A DNA stretch of 64,000 bases. Source: JAPPHA01 sp965220985. Its GTDB lineage: Bacteria > Pseudomonadota > Alphaproteobacteria > Rhodobacterales > Rhodobacteraceae. The position numbers were made by a program, and so were the translations under genes. The stretch spans positions 1,426,001 to 1,490,000 of the forward strand of contig OZ244854.1 of NCBI GenBank assembly GCA_965220985.1, in the 5' to 3' direction. Shown here one piece after another: positions 43,424 to 52,401 of the stretch. The first letter of the stretch is position 1. Every line of letters starts with the position of its first letter. A model generated the notes under the pieces. The model saw only the letters and a list, made by a program, of their open reading frames with translations. It ran no database searches and was not told the origin of the DNA.

Positions 43424-44077
43424 ATGAACGTCAGTCAAGGGAACATCAAGGCCGTCAAGGACAGTCTCGAAACGCAGCTTGGAGACCGCAGATTCGGAAC
43501 CGTTCTCGCTGACCCGCCATGGCGCTTCATGAATCGAACAGGTAAGGTCGCACCAGAACATGGGAGATTGAAACGATATACGACATTATCTGTCGACGAA
43601 ATCGCGGAACTCCCGATCATGGAATACACAGAATCTGTCGCACATTGTTACCTTTGGGTTCCGAACGCTCTCCTGCCGGACGGATTGAGGGTCATGAAAG
43701 CTTGGGGATTCGAGTACAAGTCAAACCTGATCTGGCACAAGATCCGCAAAGATGGCGGATCTGATGGTCGTGGGGTTGGTTTCTATTTCCGAAACGTGAC
43801 GGAGATCATTTTGTTCGGCGTTCGGGGCAAGAACGCCCGGACACTCGATGCAGGAAGAAGGCAAGTTAATTTGATCGCCAGTCGGAAGCGCGAACACTCA
43901 CGCAAGCCGGATGAACAGTATGATGTCATCGAAAGCTGCAGTTGGGGGCCGTACCTCGAATTGTTCGGGAGGGGATCAAGAGAAAAATGGACCGTGTGGG
44001 GCGACCAAGCCCAAGATGAATATCGGCCCGACTGGCCTACATATGTTTACAATTCCGGCGCGTCAGTCGCGTCATGA
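43424..44077 (+). CDS. MT-A70 family DNA adenine methyltransferase
   Basis: A 217-aa N6-adenine methyltransferase with the catalytic DPPW at residues 30-33 (VLADPPWRF), typical of MT-A70 enzymes, and SAM-binding elements toward the C terminus (EIILFGVRGKNAR, SCSWGPYLELFGRGSR). AGGAG lies upstream of the ATG. Its stop overlaps the start of the nuclease gene (ATGA at 44074-44077). Together they form a type II restriction-modification pair, with this enzyme protecting the host site. Confidence 0.92.
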   Translation: MNVSQGNIKAVKDSLETQLGDRRFGTVLADPPWRFMNRTGKVAPEHGRLKRYTTLSVDEIAELPIMEYTESVAHCYLWVPNALLPDGLRVMKAWGFEYKSNLIWHKIRKDGGSDGRGVGFYFRNVTEIILFGVRGKNARTLDAGRRQVNLIASRKREHSRKPDEQYDVIESCSWGPYLELFGRGSREKWTVWGDQAQDEYRPDWPTYVYNSGASVAS

Positions 44078-44814
44078 AGTTGGAACTTTTGTCTCAGGCC
44101 GGTTTTGACGTTGAAGCGGTGAACCATGCGGTTGCGATTCTGAAGAGCGATTTTCCCGAGGCCCTTGGAGAACTGTGTGACATACTGAGTGCGTTTCGCA
44201 TAGTTGATCAAGAGTTGATTCTCGGCGGCGGCGGCGAGTCCAGAATAACTCAACGTCTGCGACGTTCGTTGGAAAATAGCAATTGGGTCATGCGGAACAT
44301 CGAGATCAAGAAAATAGTCGACGGCCTTGAGAGGTCATCAACTTCGCACGCGATAGATCACGTTCGCACGACCGAGCAAGGGTCAGTCGCACTGGAAATA
44401 GAGTGGAATAACAAAGATCCGTTTTTTGACCGCGACTTGGAGAATTTTCAAAGACTCCACTCTGAAGGTGCGGTTAGCGTTGGTATTGTTGTGACGCGGG
44501 GGCAATCGCTCCAGAGTGACCTAGTGGAAATTGTCACAGAGTGGGCTGTCGCCATGGAAATCAGGTCGTTCGCAGACCTTGAAGAACAAGGACTCAATCC
44601 AACACCAAGGCAGCGGAGAATGTTACAGGCTCCAGACGGCGATGAATTCTCTGAAGAGTGGGCGCGGAGATTCGTTCAAGACAAATTCGGAGCCGCTACT
44701 ACCCACTGGACCAAGCTCAGTCAGCGAATACAGCGTGGAGTCGGTAATCCATGTCCATTGCTGTTGATTGGCATTCCGGTGAGCGTGATAAGACGGGCAA
44801 ACCAAGAAGACTGA
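44074..44814 (+). CDS. BglII-like type II restriction endonuclease
   Basis: A 246-aa protein of the BglII/BstYI endonuclease group. The candidate active site is Asp95 (HAIDHVR) with Glu108-x-Glu110 (ALEIEWNNKDPFFDRDL), the variant of PD-(D/E)xK seen in this group. The ending THWTKLSQRIQRGVGNPCPLLLIGI is also typical. BglII-like enzymes cut 6-bp palindromes with GATC cores, but the target here is not deducible. It is coupled to the MT-A70 methylase gene. A coding-like stretch continues in frame after its TGA. Confidence 0.85.
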   Translation: MKLELLSQAGFDVEAVNHAVAILKSDFPEALGELCDILSAFRIVDQELILGGGGESRITQRLRRSLENSNWVMRNIEIKKIVDGLERSSTSHAIDHVRTTEQGSVALEIEWNNKDPFFDRDLENFQRLHSEGAVSVGIVVTRGQSLQSDLVEIVTEWAVAMEIRSFADLEEQGLNPTPRQRRMLQAPDGDEFSEEWARRFVQDKFGAATTHWTKLSQRIQRGVGNPCPLLLIGIPVSVIRRANQED

Positions 44815-44988
44815 CCCACAATTAGCCGTTATTGGAACCCTGAGCAGATTGCCGAAAGGTTGCGCCATACGAGCGCTGTGATTCTGATTGCACGACTTGA
44901 ATCAACCGACACATCTGGGCTGATCGAGTACTATTGGCACACTCTTGCAGACCTTTGGCATTCCCACGAATTTCCGCCCAATTCTTAA
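44815..44988 (+). other. In-frame coding-like stretch after the endonuclease stop
   Basis: The 57 codons after the endonuclease TGA, in the same frame, stay open to TAA at 44986-44988 and read plausibly as protein (SRYWNPEQIAERLRHTSAV, IARLESTDTSGLIEYYWHTL). There is no ATG and no ribosome site. It may be a decayed small gene, a lost C-terminal extension, or chance. Confidence 0.3.
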
Positions 44989-45024
44989 TGACCACCAAAA
45001 TGGCGGACCGGTTCCAGAGGGCTG

Positions 45025-45915
45025 TCAGGAGGCCGGGGCCATGACAAAATCGAACTCGACATCCCAGTAGTGGGACCCGGCAAACCCGACCTCGCGAATT
45101 CGCGCCTGATCATCGACCCGGTTAAATTCTGCAACCAGACTCTCCTTGACGCCGAACACGGCGTCCGAGTGCAGGTACGGATCGTCGGGGTCGAATATGT
45201 GCGTCGTGATGTCGTCGAAGCCATCCGCTGAAACGATGTAATGCAAGTGCGCAGGGCGGAACGGATGGCGTCCGAGGTCTTCGAGCAAGGCACCAACCGG
45301 ACCATCGGCCGGAATCGAATAGTGCCGAGGACGAACCGCCTTGAACCAGTACGCGCCATCGGAGCCTGTGCGAAAGACGCCGCGCAGATTGAAATCGGGC
45401 TGAATGCCCTTCTGCTGAACGTCGTAGAACCCCTCGTCATTGGCTTGCCAGACATCGATGCGCGCACCGTCGATCGGGTTTCCGTCAACGTCGACGACCC
45501 GGCCGCGCACGACAAGATCTTCGCCCTTGCCGTCGAGGCAGATGTTGGTGCCCATCGGATACTCCGGCGCGCCGGAAACGTGAAACGGCCCCAGCACGGT
45601 GTTCTCGGATGCGCCCGACGGGCGACGGGAATTGATTGCATCGACAAGCATCGAGACGCCAAGTACGTCAGAAAGAAGGATGTATTCCTGACGCCAGTCA
45701 TCGCATTTCTGGCCGGTTCGAGTGAGAAACTGGATGGCCTGCATCCACTCGTCCTGGCTCGGCTCGATTTCCTTGATCGCGGCGTGCAAATGGCGCGTGA
45801 TCACCTCCATGACCTCGCGAAGTCGTGCATCCCGCGCGTTCGCATTGCGTGCCGTGACAACCTCTGCGCTGTTGCCCTCGGTGAAGTATCCGGTTTCGTG
45901 CGCGTCGGTCATCAT
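45025..45915 (-). CDS. Hydroxyquinol 1,2-dioxygenase (intradiol)
   Basis: A 296-aa intradiol dioxygenase of the catechol/hydroxyquinol type. The N-terminal helical linker domain is present (RHLHAAIKEIEPSQDEWMQAIQFL). Fe(III) ligands appear as Tyr in DEGFYDVQ, Tyr in RPRHYSIP, and the His pair in RPAHLHYIV. The FLTRTGQKCDDWRQEYILLSD segment fits the hydroxyquinol group. It would open benzene-1,2,4-triol to maleylacetate, which the reductase at the start of the operon then reduces. Its start overlaps the monooxygenase stop by 4 nt, and it is the last gene of the operon. Confidence 0.92.
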   Translation of the reverse strand: MMTDAHETGYFTEGNSAEVVTARNANARDARLREVMEVITRHLHAAIKEIEPSQDEWMQAIQFLTRTGQKCDDWRQEYILLSDVLGVSMLVDAINSRRPSGASENTVLGPFHVSGAPEYPMGTNICLDGKGEDLVVRGRVVDVDGNPIDGARIDVWQANDEGFYDVQQKGIQPDFNLRGVFRTGSDGAYWFKAVRPRHYSIPADGPVGALLEDLGRHPFRPAHLHYIVSADGFDDITTHIFDPDDPYLHSDAVFGVKESLVAEFNRVDDQARIREVGFAGSHYWDVEFDFVMAPAS

Positions 45916-47696
45916 GTCCTCCCGCCTTGATCATCGGCGCTGAAGCCCAGCACCTGCTCCAATGCCCGTTTCAACTCGCTCGCAGGGTTCGACGGCAGCT
46001 CCTCGACCCGCCAGCAGACATGGTGATCGGGTCGCACCAACACGCAACCGCTGTCCGAGATCTCGCTCGCGCGCGACCAGTCACCCGTGTGATCGACATA
46101 CGCGCGTCGCGGCCCGATCAGGCAGACCTGGATCTCGATCCCCATTGTCCGTGACAGATCGGCCGCTGCCTCGTTCCACGCTTCCCCGCCAATCCCCGTG
46201 ATCAGGGTGAACGCGCCATGCCCACAGATGTCGAGAGTCGAGACCGGTTCGCCCGTGTCGTGATCGAAGATCCAGACGTGAGGAATCCGCGCGCCGGGCC
46301 AGGTCGTCGGCTGGTAGTGCAACTCGGCATCGAGCGCGAAGGCCGGCTCCATCTGACCGTCCGTCACGATCGCGTCCGATTTGTAGCGCTGGTTCATTTC
46401 GACGCCGTGGGCGTCGAACTCGTATTTCTTGAACGCGATGGCCTCGCGAATGGCCTCGCGCTGCCGTTCTGCATCGGCTCCGGAGAGACATCGCGCCTCC
46501 ATGCTCGCCTGGATCTTCGCGTAATCGGTCCCGCCCGTCATGCCCAAAGCCTCGAATATCGGTCCGAACTCGGCAATCGACTGGTTGGCGCGGGCAACGA
46601 TCTGCTTGGCGACCGGCGCGCGTTCGAGCGTGTAGCTTTCGAGAAGTCTTGGTGTTGCTTGGCCCTTGAGAACGGCAGCCAGTTTCCAGGCGAGATTGAA
46701 TCCGTCCTGTATCGAGGTGTTCGAACCGAGACCGTTCGAGGGCGGATGCCTGTGGGCTGCATCGCCCATTATGAAGACCCGACCGTTTTGCATGTTCGAG
46801 GCATAGGCGTTGTTGACGGTCCAGGTGTTGGCCGAGATCAGCTCGATCTCCAGCTCCGGGTCGCCCACGAGCTGGCGCGCGACTCCGGTCGCGAAGGCAT
46901 CGTCGACTTCGGGTGCGGGCTGGTTGATGTCGTAACCCCACACGATCAGCCACTCGTTCCATGGCCTGATCATGCGAACCAGTCCCATGCCGATCCCGCC
47001 GACATCGGCACCCGGTTGCATCACCCAGTACAACACGCTCGGACGGTGCGCGACGTATCGCGACAAGTCTGCCTTGAAAAGAATGTTCATCGAACCGCCG
47101 ACGCCGATCTTGCCCTCGATTGGCAGTCCGGCATGTTCGGCGACGGTCGAGTTGCCGCCGTCCGCGCCGACCAGATAACGCGACCGGACCTGGAATTCGC
47201 GCCCGGACAGGCGGTCGCGGAGCGTCGACGTCACGCCGTCATCGTCCTGCTCGTGGCCGATGTATTCGGTCGACATGCGCCCTTGGGTGCCACGTCTGCA
47301 GGCCGTGCTGAACAGGATCGGTTCCATGAACGTCTGGGGCAGGTCATTCATGAAGCACGGCGACGACAGATGATGTTCGGCTCGGGACAAAGGGTGCTTG
47401 CCCCAGCTCTTCATGCGACCGATCTCTTCGCCCGCAAGGCTCTCGCAAAACACGTTCTCGCCCATCAGATCCTGCTCGGTTGCATGCATGTAGGCTTCGG
47501 CCTCGATTTCAGGTCCGAGGTCCCGCAGGACTTCCATCGCGCGCTGGTTGGTGATGTGGGCGCGTGGCGTGTTGGCCAGCCAGCGGTAGCGGTTGACCAC
47601 CATGTTCTCGACCCCGTAGGTCGCAAGCAATGCGGCGGTCGCCGAACCGGCAGGACCGGTGCCAATGATCAGGACGTCGGTTTCAATCTCGGCCAT
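45912..47696 (-). CDS. FAD-dependent phenol hydroxylase (2,4-dichlorophenol 6-monooxygenase-like)
   Basis: A 594-aa class A flavoprotein monooxygenase. The FAD motif GTGPAGSATAALLA is at the N terminus, the DG motif is LVGADGGNSTVAEHAGL, and the second FAD motif is VFIMGDAAHRHPPSNGLGSNTSIQD. The overall match is to TfdB-type hydroxylases. AAGGAG precedes the ATG, inside the livM 3' end. It uses NAD(P)H and O2 to hydroxylate a phenol. With hydroxyquinol dioxygenase and maleylacetate reductase in one operon, the substrate is more likely resorcinol or a related phenol than a chlorophenol, though this is inference. Confidence 0.9.
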   Translation of the reverse strand: MAEIETDVLIIGTGPAGSATAALLATYGVENMVVNRYRWLANTPRAHITNQRAMEVLRDLGPEIEAEAYMHATEQDLMGENVFCESLAGEEIGRMKSWGKHPLSRAEHHLSSPCFMNDLPQTFMEPILFSTACRRGTQGRMSTEYIGHEQDDDGVTSTLRDRLSGREFQVRSRYLVGADGGNSTVAEHAGLPIEGKIGVGGSMNILFKADLSRYVAHRPSVLYWVMQPGADVGGIGMGLVRMIRPWNEWLIVWGYDINQPAPEVDDAFATGVARQLVGDPELEIELISANTWTVNNAYASNMQNGRVFIMGDAAHRHPPSNGLGSNTSIQDGFNLAWKLAAVLKGQATPRLLESYTLERAPVAKQIVARANQSIAEFGPIFEALGMTGGTDYAKIQASMEARCLSGADAERQREAIREAIAFKKYEFDAHGVEMNQRYKSDAIVTDGQMEPAFALDAELHYQPTTWPGARIPHVWIFDHDTGEPVSTLDICGHGAFTLITGIGGEAWNEAAADLSRTMGIEIQVCLIGPRRAYVDHTGDWSRASEISDSGCVLVRPDHHVCWRVEELPSNPASELKRALEQVLGFSADDQGGRT

Positions 47697-48762
47697 GTCT
47701 GTTCTCCTTGAGTTTGCCCCCGCTCAGCCGTCGACGCACGGGAAAGAGTTGAATGCCGGTCCGGTCCGAAATCAGCCCCCACAGGCCTCTCGGCGCGAAC
47801 AGCATGACGGAAATGCCGATGATCCCGAGGGTAAAGAGATACCAGCTGCCCTGATCGGCAAGCAGCGTCTGCAACACGAAAAACACCAGGACGCCGATGA
47901 TCGGCCCTTCGATGGTTCCGATTCCACCGATCACCACGATGAAGATCACGTATGCCGTCCAGTCGGTGACGCTGAAGGCTGCATCGGGGCTGATTCGGGC
48001 CTTCTGCACGTAGATCAATGCGCCAGCGAGACCCGTTCCAAGAGCCGAAGCGAGAAACACGAGCCACTTGATCCGCGTCGCGTCGACCCCGACCGACCGA
48101 GCCGCTTCCGCGTTGTCGCGGACAGCCGAGAGTGCGAGTCCGCGCTGCGAACACAAAAGCGCGTAGATGCTTGCAATGACCGCGACCGCCAGAACGAGCG
48201 CCAGCCAGTACGCGAGAACATCGCGTGCTGCCGAACTCTTGACGTCAAGAACCGTCCCAATCCAGTCCGTCGCCCACATCTCTCGCGTGGCAGAACGCGG
48301 CAGAGAGGTTCCGGTTCCGCCGCCGAGCATCTTGAATTGCGCGACCGACAGTCGCATCACTTCCGCAATCACCCACGTGCCGATGGCAAAATATGCCCCC
48401 TGCAGGCGGAATGCGAAGAACCCGGTCGGGATCGCAATGATCAGCGCGGCAATCCCGCCAAGCGCGATCGCGGGGATCGGATCCATGCCGAGGAGGATGA
48501 CGCCGCCGAACATGGCGTAGGCGCCCATCCCCACGAAGGCTTGTTGACCGATGCTGACGAGCCCGCCGTAACCGGCCAGGAGATTCCACAATTGGGCCAG
48601 AACCAGCATGGTCAGGATGAAGAACAGATCCTGGATGACGCTGCGCTCCACGAACAAAGGTGCCGCGACAAGGACGAGAACCGTAACCAATGCAACAATG
48701 CCCGCGATTGTTGACGTGCGGGTTCGCGTCGCAACGCTGTAAGGCTGGGTCACGGCGTTCAT
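47683..48762 (-). CDS. livM: Branched-chain-type ABC transporter permease LivM
   Basis: A 359-aa permease with about 9-10 TM helices and the LivM motifs GGLVSIGQQAFVGMGAYA, SAVRDNAEAARSVGVD and VIGGIGTIEGPIIG. I used ATG 48760-48762, which overlaps the livH stop as ATGA. The embedding of this transporter between catabolic genes makes an aromatic substrate more likely than amino acids. Confidence 0.9.
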   Translation of the reverse strand: MNAVTQPYSVATRTRTSTIAGIVALVTVLVLVAAPLFVERSVIQDLFFILTMLVLAQLWNLLAGYGGLVSIGQQAFVGMGAYAMFGGVILLGMDPIPAIALGGIAALIIAIPTGFFAFRLQGAYFAIGTWVIAEVMRLSVAQFKMLGGGTGTSLPRSATREMWATDWIGTVLDVKSSAARDVLAYWLALVLAVAVIASIYALLCSQRGLALSAVRDNAEAARSVGVDATRIKWLVFLASALGTGLAGALIYVQKARISPDAAFSVTDWTAYVIFIVVIGGIGTIEGPIIGVLVFFVLQTLLADQGSWYLFTLGIIGISVMLFAPRGLWGLISDRTGIQLFPVRRRLSGGKLKENRHGRD

Positions 48763-49625
48763 CAGTCGACCGCCCTCGGAAACAGCCCGCGCGGGCGAAG
48801 GATGAGAACGACGAGGAAGGCGAGATGGCCGGACAGGATCTGCCATTCCGGATCGATGGCGGCTCCGATCGTCTGTGCCAGGCCTATGATGATGCCACCG
48901 GCAAGCGTTCCCCAAAGGCTGCCCAAGCCGCCGATGATCACCGCCTCGAAGGCGTAGATCAGTCGCGCCGGACCGATGGTTGGATCGAAATTCGCACGCA
49001 TTCCGAGGTAGAGAGCGGCCAGCGTCACGACCAGCATGGCAATGGCCGTGGCCGAGGCAAAAATCCGGTCCGGCCTGATGCCCATGAGACTCGCGGTGAC
49101 GGCGTCATCCGACGTCGCGCGGAATGCGCGACCAAGTTCGGTTCGATAGAACAGCTGGTTCAGACCGACAATGACTGCGACAGCCGTAGCAAGCGTCAGG
49201 AGTGGCAGCACCCCGACGGCGACAACGCCAAGATCCACTGACGCCGTCGATATCGCTTCGGCCGGCAATCTCCGGCTGTCGGCGCTGAAACCCTCGAGGA
49301 GCGCGTTTTGAAGCGCGACGGACAGGCCGAAGGTGACCAGAAGCGGTGGCAGGATGTCGGTCCCAAGGGTTCGGTTGAGGAGACCGCGCTGCAACACCCA
49401 TCCGGCTGCAAACATCAAAGGGGCCGCGATCAGCGCCGCGACGAATGGCGACAATCCCAGCAGGGTTACCAGCATCAGGATCAGGTATGCGGCGCAGACG
49501 ATCAGATCGCCATGCGCGAGGTTGACCAGCCGCATGATGCCGAACACGAGGCTGAGACCGGTGGCAAAAAGCGCATACAGCCCGCCAAGCAAGATGCCCT
49601 GCACGATTGTGTCGAGCCAGATCAT
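48762..49625 (-). CDS. livH: Branched-chain-type ABC transporter permease LivH
   Basis: A 287-aa permease with about eight TM helices; the N-terminal QGILLGGLYALFATGLSLVFGIM and the C-terminal EAVIIGGLGSLWGTLAGG are classic LivH signatures. It overlaps livF and livM by 4 nt or less. It pairs with LivM. Confidence 0.9.
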   Translation of the reverse strand: MIWLDTIVQGILLGGLYALFATGLSLVFGIMRLVNLAHGDLIVCAAYLILMLVTLLGLSPFVAALIAAPLMFAAGWVLQRGLLNRTLGTDILPPLLVTFGLSVALQNALLEGFSADSRRLPAEAISTASVDLGVVAVGVLPLLTLATAVAVIVGLNQLFYRTELGRAFRATSDDAVTASLMGIRPDRIFASATAIAMLVVTLAALYLGMRANFDPTIGPARLIYAFEAVIIGGLGSLWGTLAGGIIIGLAQTIGAAIDPEWQILSGHLAFLVVLILRPRGLFPRAVD

Positions 49626-50329
49626 GCGGCTGCTCCGAAATATGCGTCGTGGATGGCGTCCCGGCTCAGCGATGAAGGCTCGCCTTCGAGGGTGATCCTG
49701 CCTTCCATCATGCAGTAGACCCGATCGGCGACCGCCATTGCCTGGCTGACATCCTGTTCGACGATGACCAGGCTCGCGCCGCTCTCCCTGATCACGGGGA
49801 TCGATTCGTAGATTGATCTGATCACCACCGGCGCGAGGCCGAGGCTGATCTCGTCACAGAGCAGCACTCGGGGATTCGACATCAGAGCGCGCCCGATGGC
49901 CACCATCTGTTGTTGCCCGCCCGAGAGCGCCGTGCCCGGAGCGTGGCGTTTTTCCTTGAGTACGGGGAACAGCTCGTACACGCGATCGCGGGTCCAGTAG
50001 CCGTTAACCTTTCGCCCGTAGTTCCCGATGTCGATGTTTTCCTCGACCGACAGGGACGGGAACAGACGCCTTCCCTCCGGGACCATGGCGATGCCGAGCG
50101 ATGCGATCCGGTCGGCGCTAAGGCCGCCGATGAGTTGCCCGTCGAGGTTCACCATTTCGGGCGCATTGGCGATGACGCCCGAGAGGCTGCGCATGAAGGT
50201 GGTCTTGCCCGCACCGTTCGCGCCGATGATGGCGACGGTTTCGCCCTCGTCGATCTCCATGTCCACGCCGAAGAGCGCCTGGAAGTCGCCGTAGAATGCT
50301 GTCAGCTTCGCTGTCTCGAGCAGGCTCAT
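49622..50329 (-). CDS. livF: Branched-chain-type ABC transporter ATPase LivF
   Basis: A 235-aa ATPase with Walker A GANGAGKTT, the signature LSGGQQQMVAIGRALM, Walker B ending LLCDEISLGLAP, and the LivF-typical MVPEGRRLFPSLSVEENI. The switch-His position reads VIVEQDVSQAM, with Glu-Gln as usual for LivF. Its start codon shares one base with the livG stop. Confidence 0.92.
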   Translation of the reverse strand: MSLLETAKLTAFYGDFQALFGVDMEIDEGETVAIIGANGAGKTTFMRSLSGVIANAPEMVNLDGQLIGGLSADRIASLGIAMVPEGRRLFPSLSVEENIDIGNYGRKVNGYWTRDRVYELFPVLKEKRHAPGTALSGGQQQMVAIGRALMSNPRVLLCDEISLGLAPVVIRSIYESIPVIRESGASLVIVEQDVSQAMAVADRVYCMMEGRITLEGEPSSLSRDAIHDAYFGAAA

Positions 50330-51048
50330 CAGACCTCGATCCCGAGATAGATTTCCCTGACGTCCTGTCGCGCCATGACTTCCTCGGGGTCACCGATCCC
50401 GATGACCTTGCCGAAGTCGAGAACGAGCAGCCTCTCGACGATGCTGGTCAGCGCATGCAGAACGTGCTCGATCCAGATGATCGTGATCCCCTCCGCGTGA
50501 ACCGCGCGGATCGTGTCGACGAGGGGCTCGCATTCCCCTTCAGTCAGGCCTCCGGCGATTTCATCGAGCAGCAGCAGTCGCGGTCGCGTTGCCAGCGCTC
50601 GCGCCATCTCGAGCCGTTTGCGCTGCAACAGCGGCAGGTGTCCGGCGGGGATGTTGGCTACATCGATGAGTTCGGTTCGCTCGAGAACCTCGGCGCAGTC
50701 CTGCTCGACATCGCGTTCGCTTTTCTGGCGTGCATGGGTTGCCGCAACCAGAAGGTTCTCGAACACTGTCAGATTGTCGAACGGCTGGGGAATCTGAAAG
50801 GATCGACCGATGCCCGCAAGGCAACGATCCATGGCCCGTTCATGAGTGACATCGCGCCCGAGCAAATGGATCGACCCCGCGTCCGGAAGCAGGTTTCCGG
50901 TGATCAGGTTGAACAGTGTCGATTTCCCCGCCCCGTTGGGGCCGATGATGCCAAGCGCCATGCCTGCAGGCACGTCAACGCTGACACCATCGGCCACCTT
51001 CAGCGAGCCGAAGCTCTTCGAGACATCTCTGAGCGAGAGAATCGTCAT
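50329..51048 (-). CDS. livG: Branched-chain-type ABC transporter ATPase LivG
   Basis: A 239-aa ATPase with Walker A GPNGAGKST, GRSFQIPQPFDNLTVFENLLVAATH in the Q-loop region, Walker B ending LLLDEIAGGLTEGE, and IIWIEHVLHAL at the switch. The signature is HLPLLQRKRLEMARAL, which departs from LSGGQ as in several aromatic-acid LivG relatives. It follows the binding-protein gene after a stem-loop. Confidence 0.9.
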   Translation of the reverse strand: MTILSLRDVSKSFGSLKVADGVSVDVPAGMALGIIGPNGAGKSTLFNLITGNLLPDAGSIHLLGRDVTHERAMDRCLAGIGRSFQIPQPFDNLTVFENLLVAATHARQKSERDVEQDCAEVLERTELIDVANIPAGHLPLLQRKRLEMARALATRPRLLLLDEIAGGLTEGECEPLVDTIRAVHAEGITIIWIEHVLHALTSIVERLLVLDFGKVIGIGDPEEVMARQDVREIYLGIEV

Positions 51049-51068
51049 CTGTTGGTTTCCCGTTTCGA

Positions 51069-51092
51069 CGAGGCCATTCTTGTCTGGCCTCG
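51069..51092 (-). terminator. Stem-loop between binding-protein and livG genes
   Basis: An 8-bp stem, CGAGGCCA / TGGCCTCG, with an 8-nt loop lies 14 nt after the binding-protein stop and before livG. It likely acts as the other such hairpins here do. Confidence 0.55.
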
Positions 51093-51106
51093 CCTGGTTC
51101 CTTCGA

Positions 51107-52378
51107 TCAGGAAATCGCCTCCATCACGCCGGCGGTCGGGATGTTCGAGGCGCTCGAATTGTCGACGATGACAAGGTCGTATCCGCCATCGTCTCTCATT
51201 CGCCACTGGCCGCCGACCAACGGGGTCTTGGCGACATTGGCCTGGGCAAACGGCGGCAGACCGGCGTCACCGAAAGCGATGGTTCCGACAATCGATGACA
51301 GGTTCGATGTGGCGATCGCTTCAGCCACCGCATCCCCGTCGCCTGCGTCGTCGGCCCGTGCCATCGCATCGGCCGCCAATTCGAACAGTGCATGGACGAA
51401 TCCGATCGGCTGGGTCCACTGCCGCGATGTTGCTGCGGTGAAATCACCGGCAAGCTCTGCAGCCGACTGTCCGGTCAGTGACGAACTGAATGGATGCGAC
51501 GGAGACCACCAGACCTCAGACGAAAGGTTGTGGCCGGTGTCACCGAGCGCGCCGACTGCCTGCGGAAACAGGATCGCCTTGCCGATCGATGCCGCTTTCG
51601 GCGTGAAGCCCTGCTGCTTGGCCTGCGTCCAGAAGGTGGTGAAATCGGGGGGAATCGGAACGCCGGTGACGATCTCCACGTCGCCGCGCTTGAATGCGTT
51701 GATCTGGGCAGAAAAATCGTCGCTCAGGTTCTGATAGCGGCCGGGATCGATCAATGCGTATCCGTTGGCTTCGAGCACAGGTGGGAAGCCGACATTGGGG
51801 TCGCCCCACGCGTTGCCGTCGCCGTCGTTCGGGTAGAGCGCACCAACCTGCTTGTTGGTGTCGAGCTGACTCCACATGGAGAGGAAGACGGAGATGATGT
51901 CTTCCAGCCCCCAGAAGAAATGGTAGCTGTAGGCAAAGGGTTCCCAGGTTTCCGGCGCTCCCGGGTTGCCTTGCTGACCGATGAACCACGGCTGCCATGG
52001 CGCCACTGACGAAATGCAGGGGATTTCCTCGACTTCGCAGGTCGTCGCCACGGGGTTGGTGGTTTCCGGGGTCGATGCCACGAGCATGAGGTCGATCCCA
52101 TCGTCGACGATCAGTTCCCGCGCCACGTCGGCGGCCCTGTTCGGGTTGGACTGGCTGTCCTTGACGATCACCTCGAAGTTCGATCCGGCTTCCGAATTCA
52201 GGAATCCGTCGATGATGAACTGGTCGGCCTCCGCGAAGGTCGCCAACGGGCCGGACTGGGGACTGACATAGCCGAGCTTGATCCGGGCGTTCTGTCCGAT
52301 TGCCGGGGCCGCCAGTCCGCTGGCGCTGACAAGCCCCAGCGCCGCCGAATTCTGAATCATCTTGCGTCGCGTGATCAT
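51107..52378 (-). CDS. ABC transporter solute-binding protein (LivK-like)
   Basis: A 423-aa periplasmic binding protein of the leucine-binding type 1 fold. The N terminus has a twin-arginine-like MITRRKMIQNSAALGL signal ending near AIG, then IKLGYVSPQSGPLATFAEADQF as in family members. I chose ATG 52376-52378, preceded by GGAGA; the frame extends nine codons upstream. It lies 23 bp downstream of the maleylacetate reductase gene in the same operon. The ligand is probably an aromatic compound fed into the hydroxyquinol route. Confidence 0.88.
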   Translation of the reverse strand: MITRRKMIQNSAALGLVSASGLAAPAIGQNARIKLGYVSPQSGPLATFAEADQFIIDGFLNSEAGSNFEVIVKDSQSNPNRAADVARELIVDDGIDLMLVASTPETTNPVATTCEVEEIPCISSVAPWQPWFIGQQGNPGAPETWEPFAYSYHFFWGLEDIISVFLSMWSQLDTNKQVGALYPNDGDGNAWGDPNVGFPPVLEANGYALIDPGRYQNLSDDFSAQINAFKRGDVEIVTGVPIPPDFTTFWTQAKQQGFTPKAASIGKAILFPQAVGALGDTGHNLSSEVWWSPSHPFSSSLTGQSAAELAGDFTAATSRQWTQPIGFVHALFELAADAMARADDAGDGDAVAEAIATSNLSSIVGTIAFGDAGLPPFAQANVAKTPLVGGQWRMRDDGGYDLVIVDNSSASNIPTAGVMEAIS

Positions 52379-52401
52379 GGTGTTTCTCCGTCTCTTTGAG
52401 T

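Noticed and set aside
46218..47711. A 497-codon plus-strand frame
   Set aside because: Antisense to the FAD monooxygenase, which has clear family motifs.
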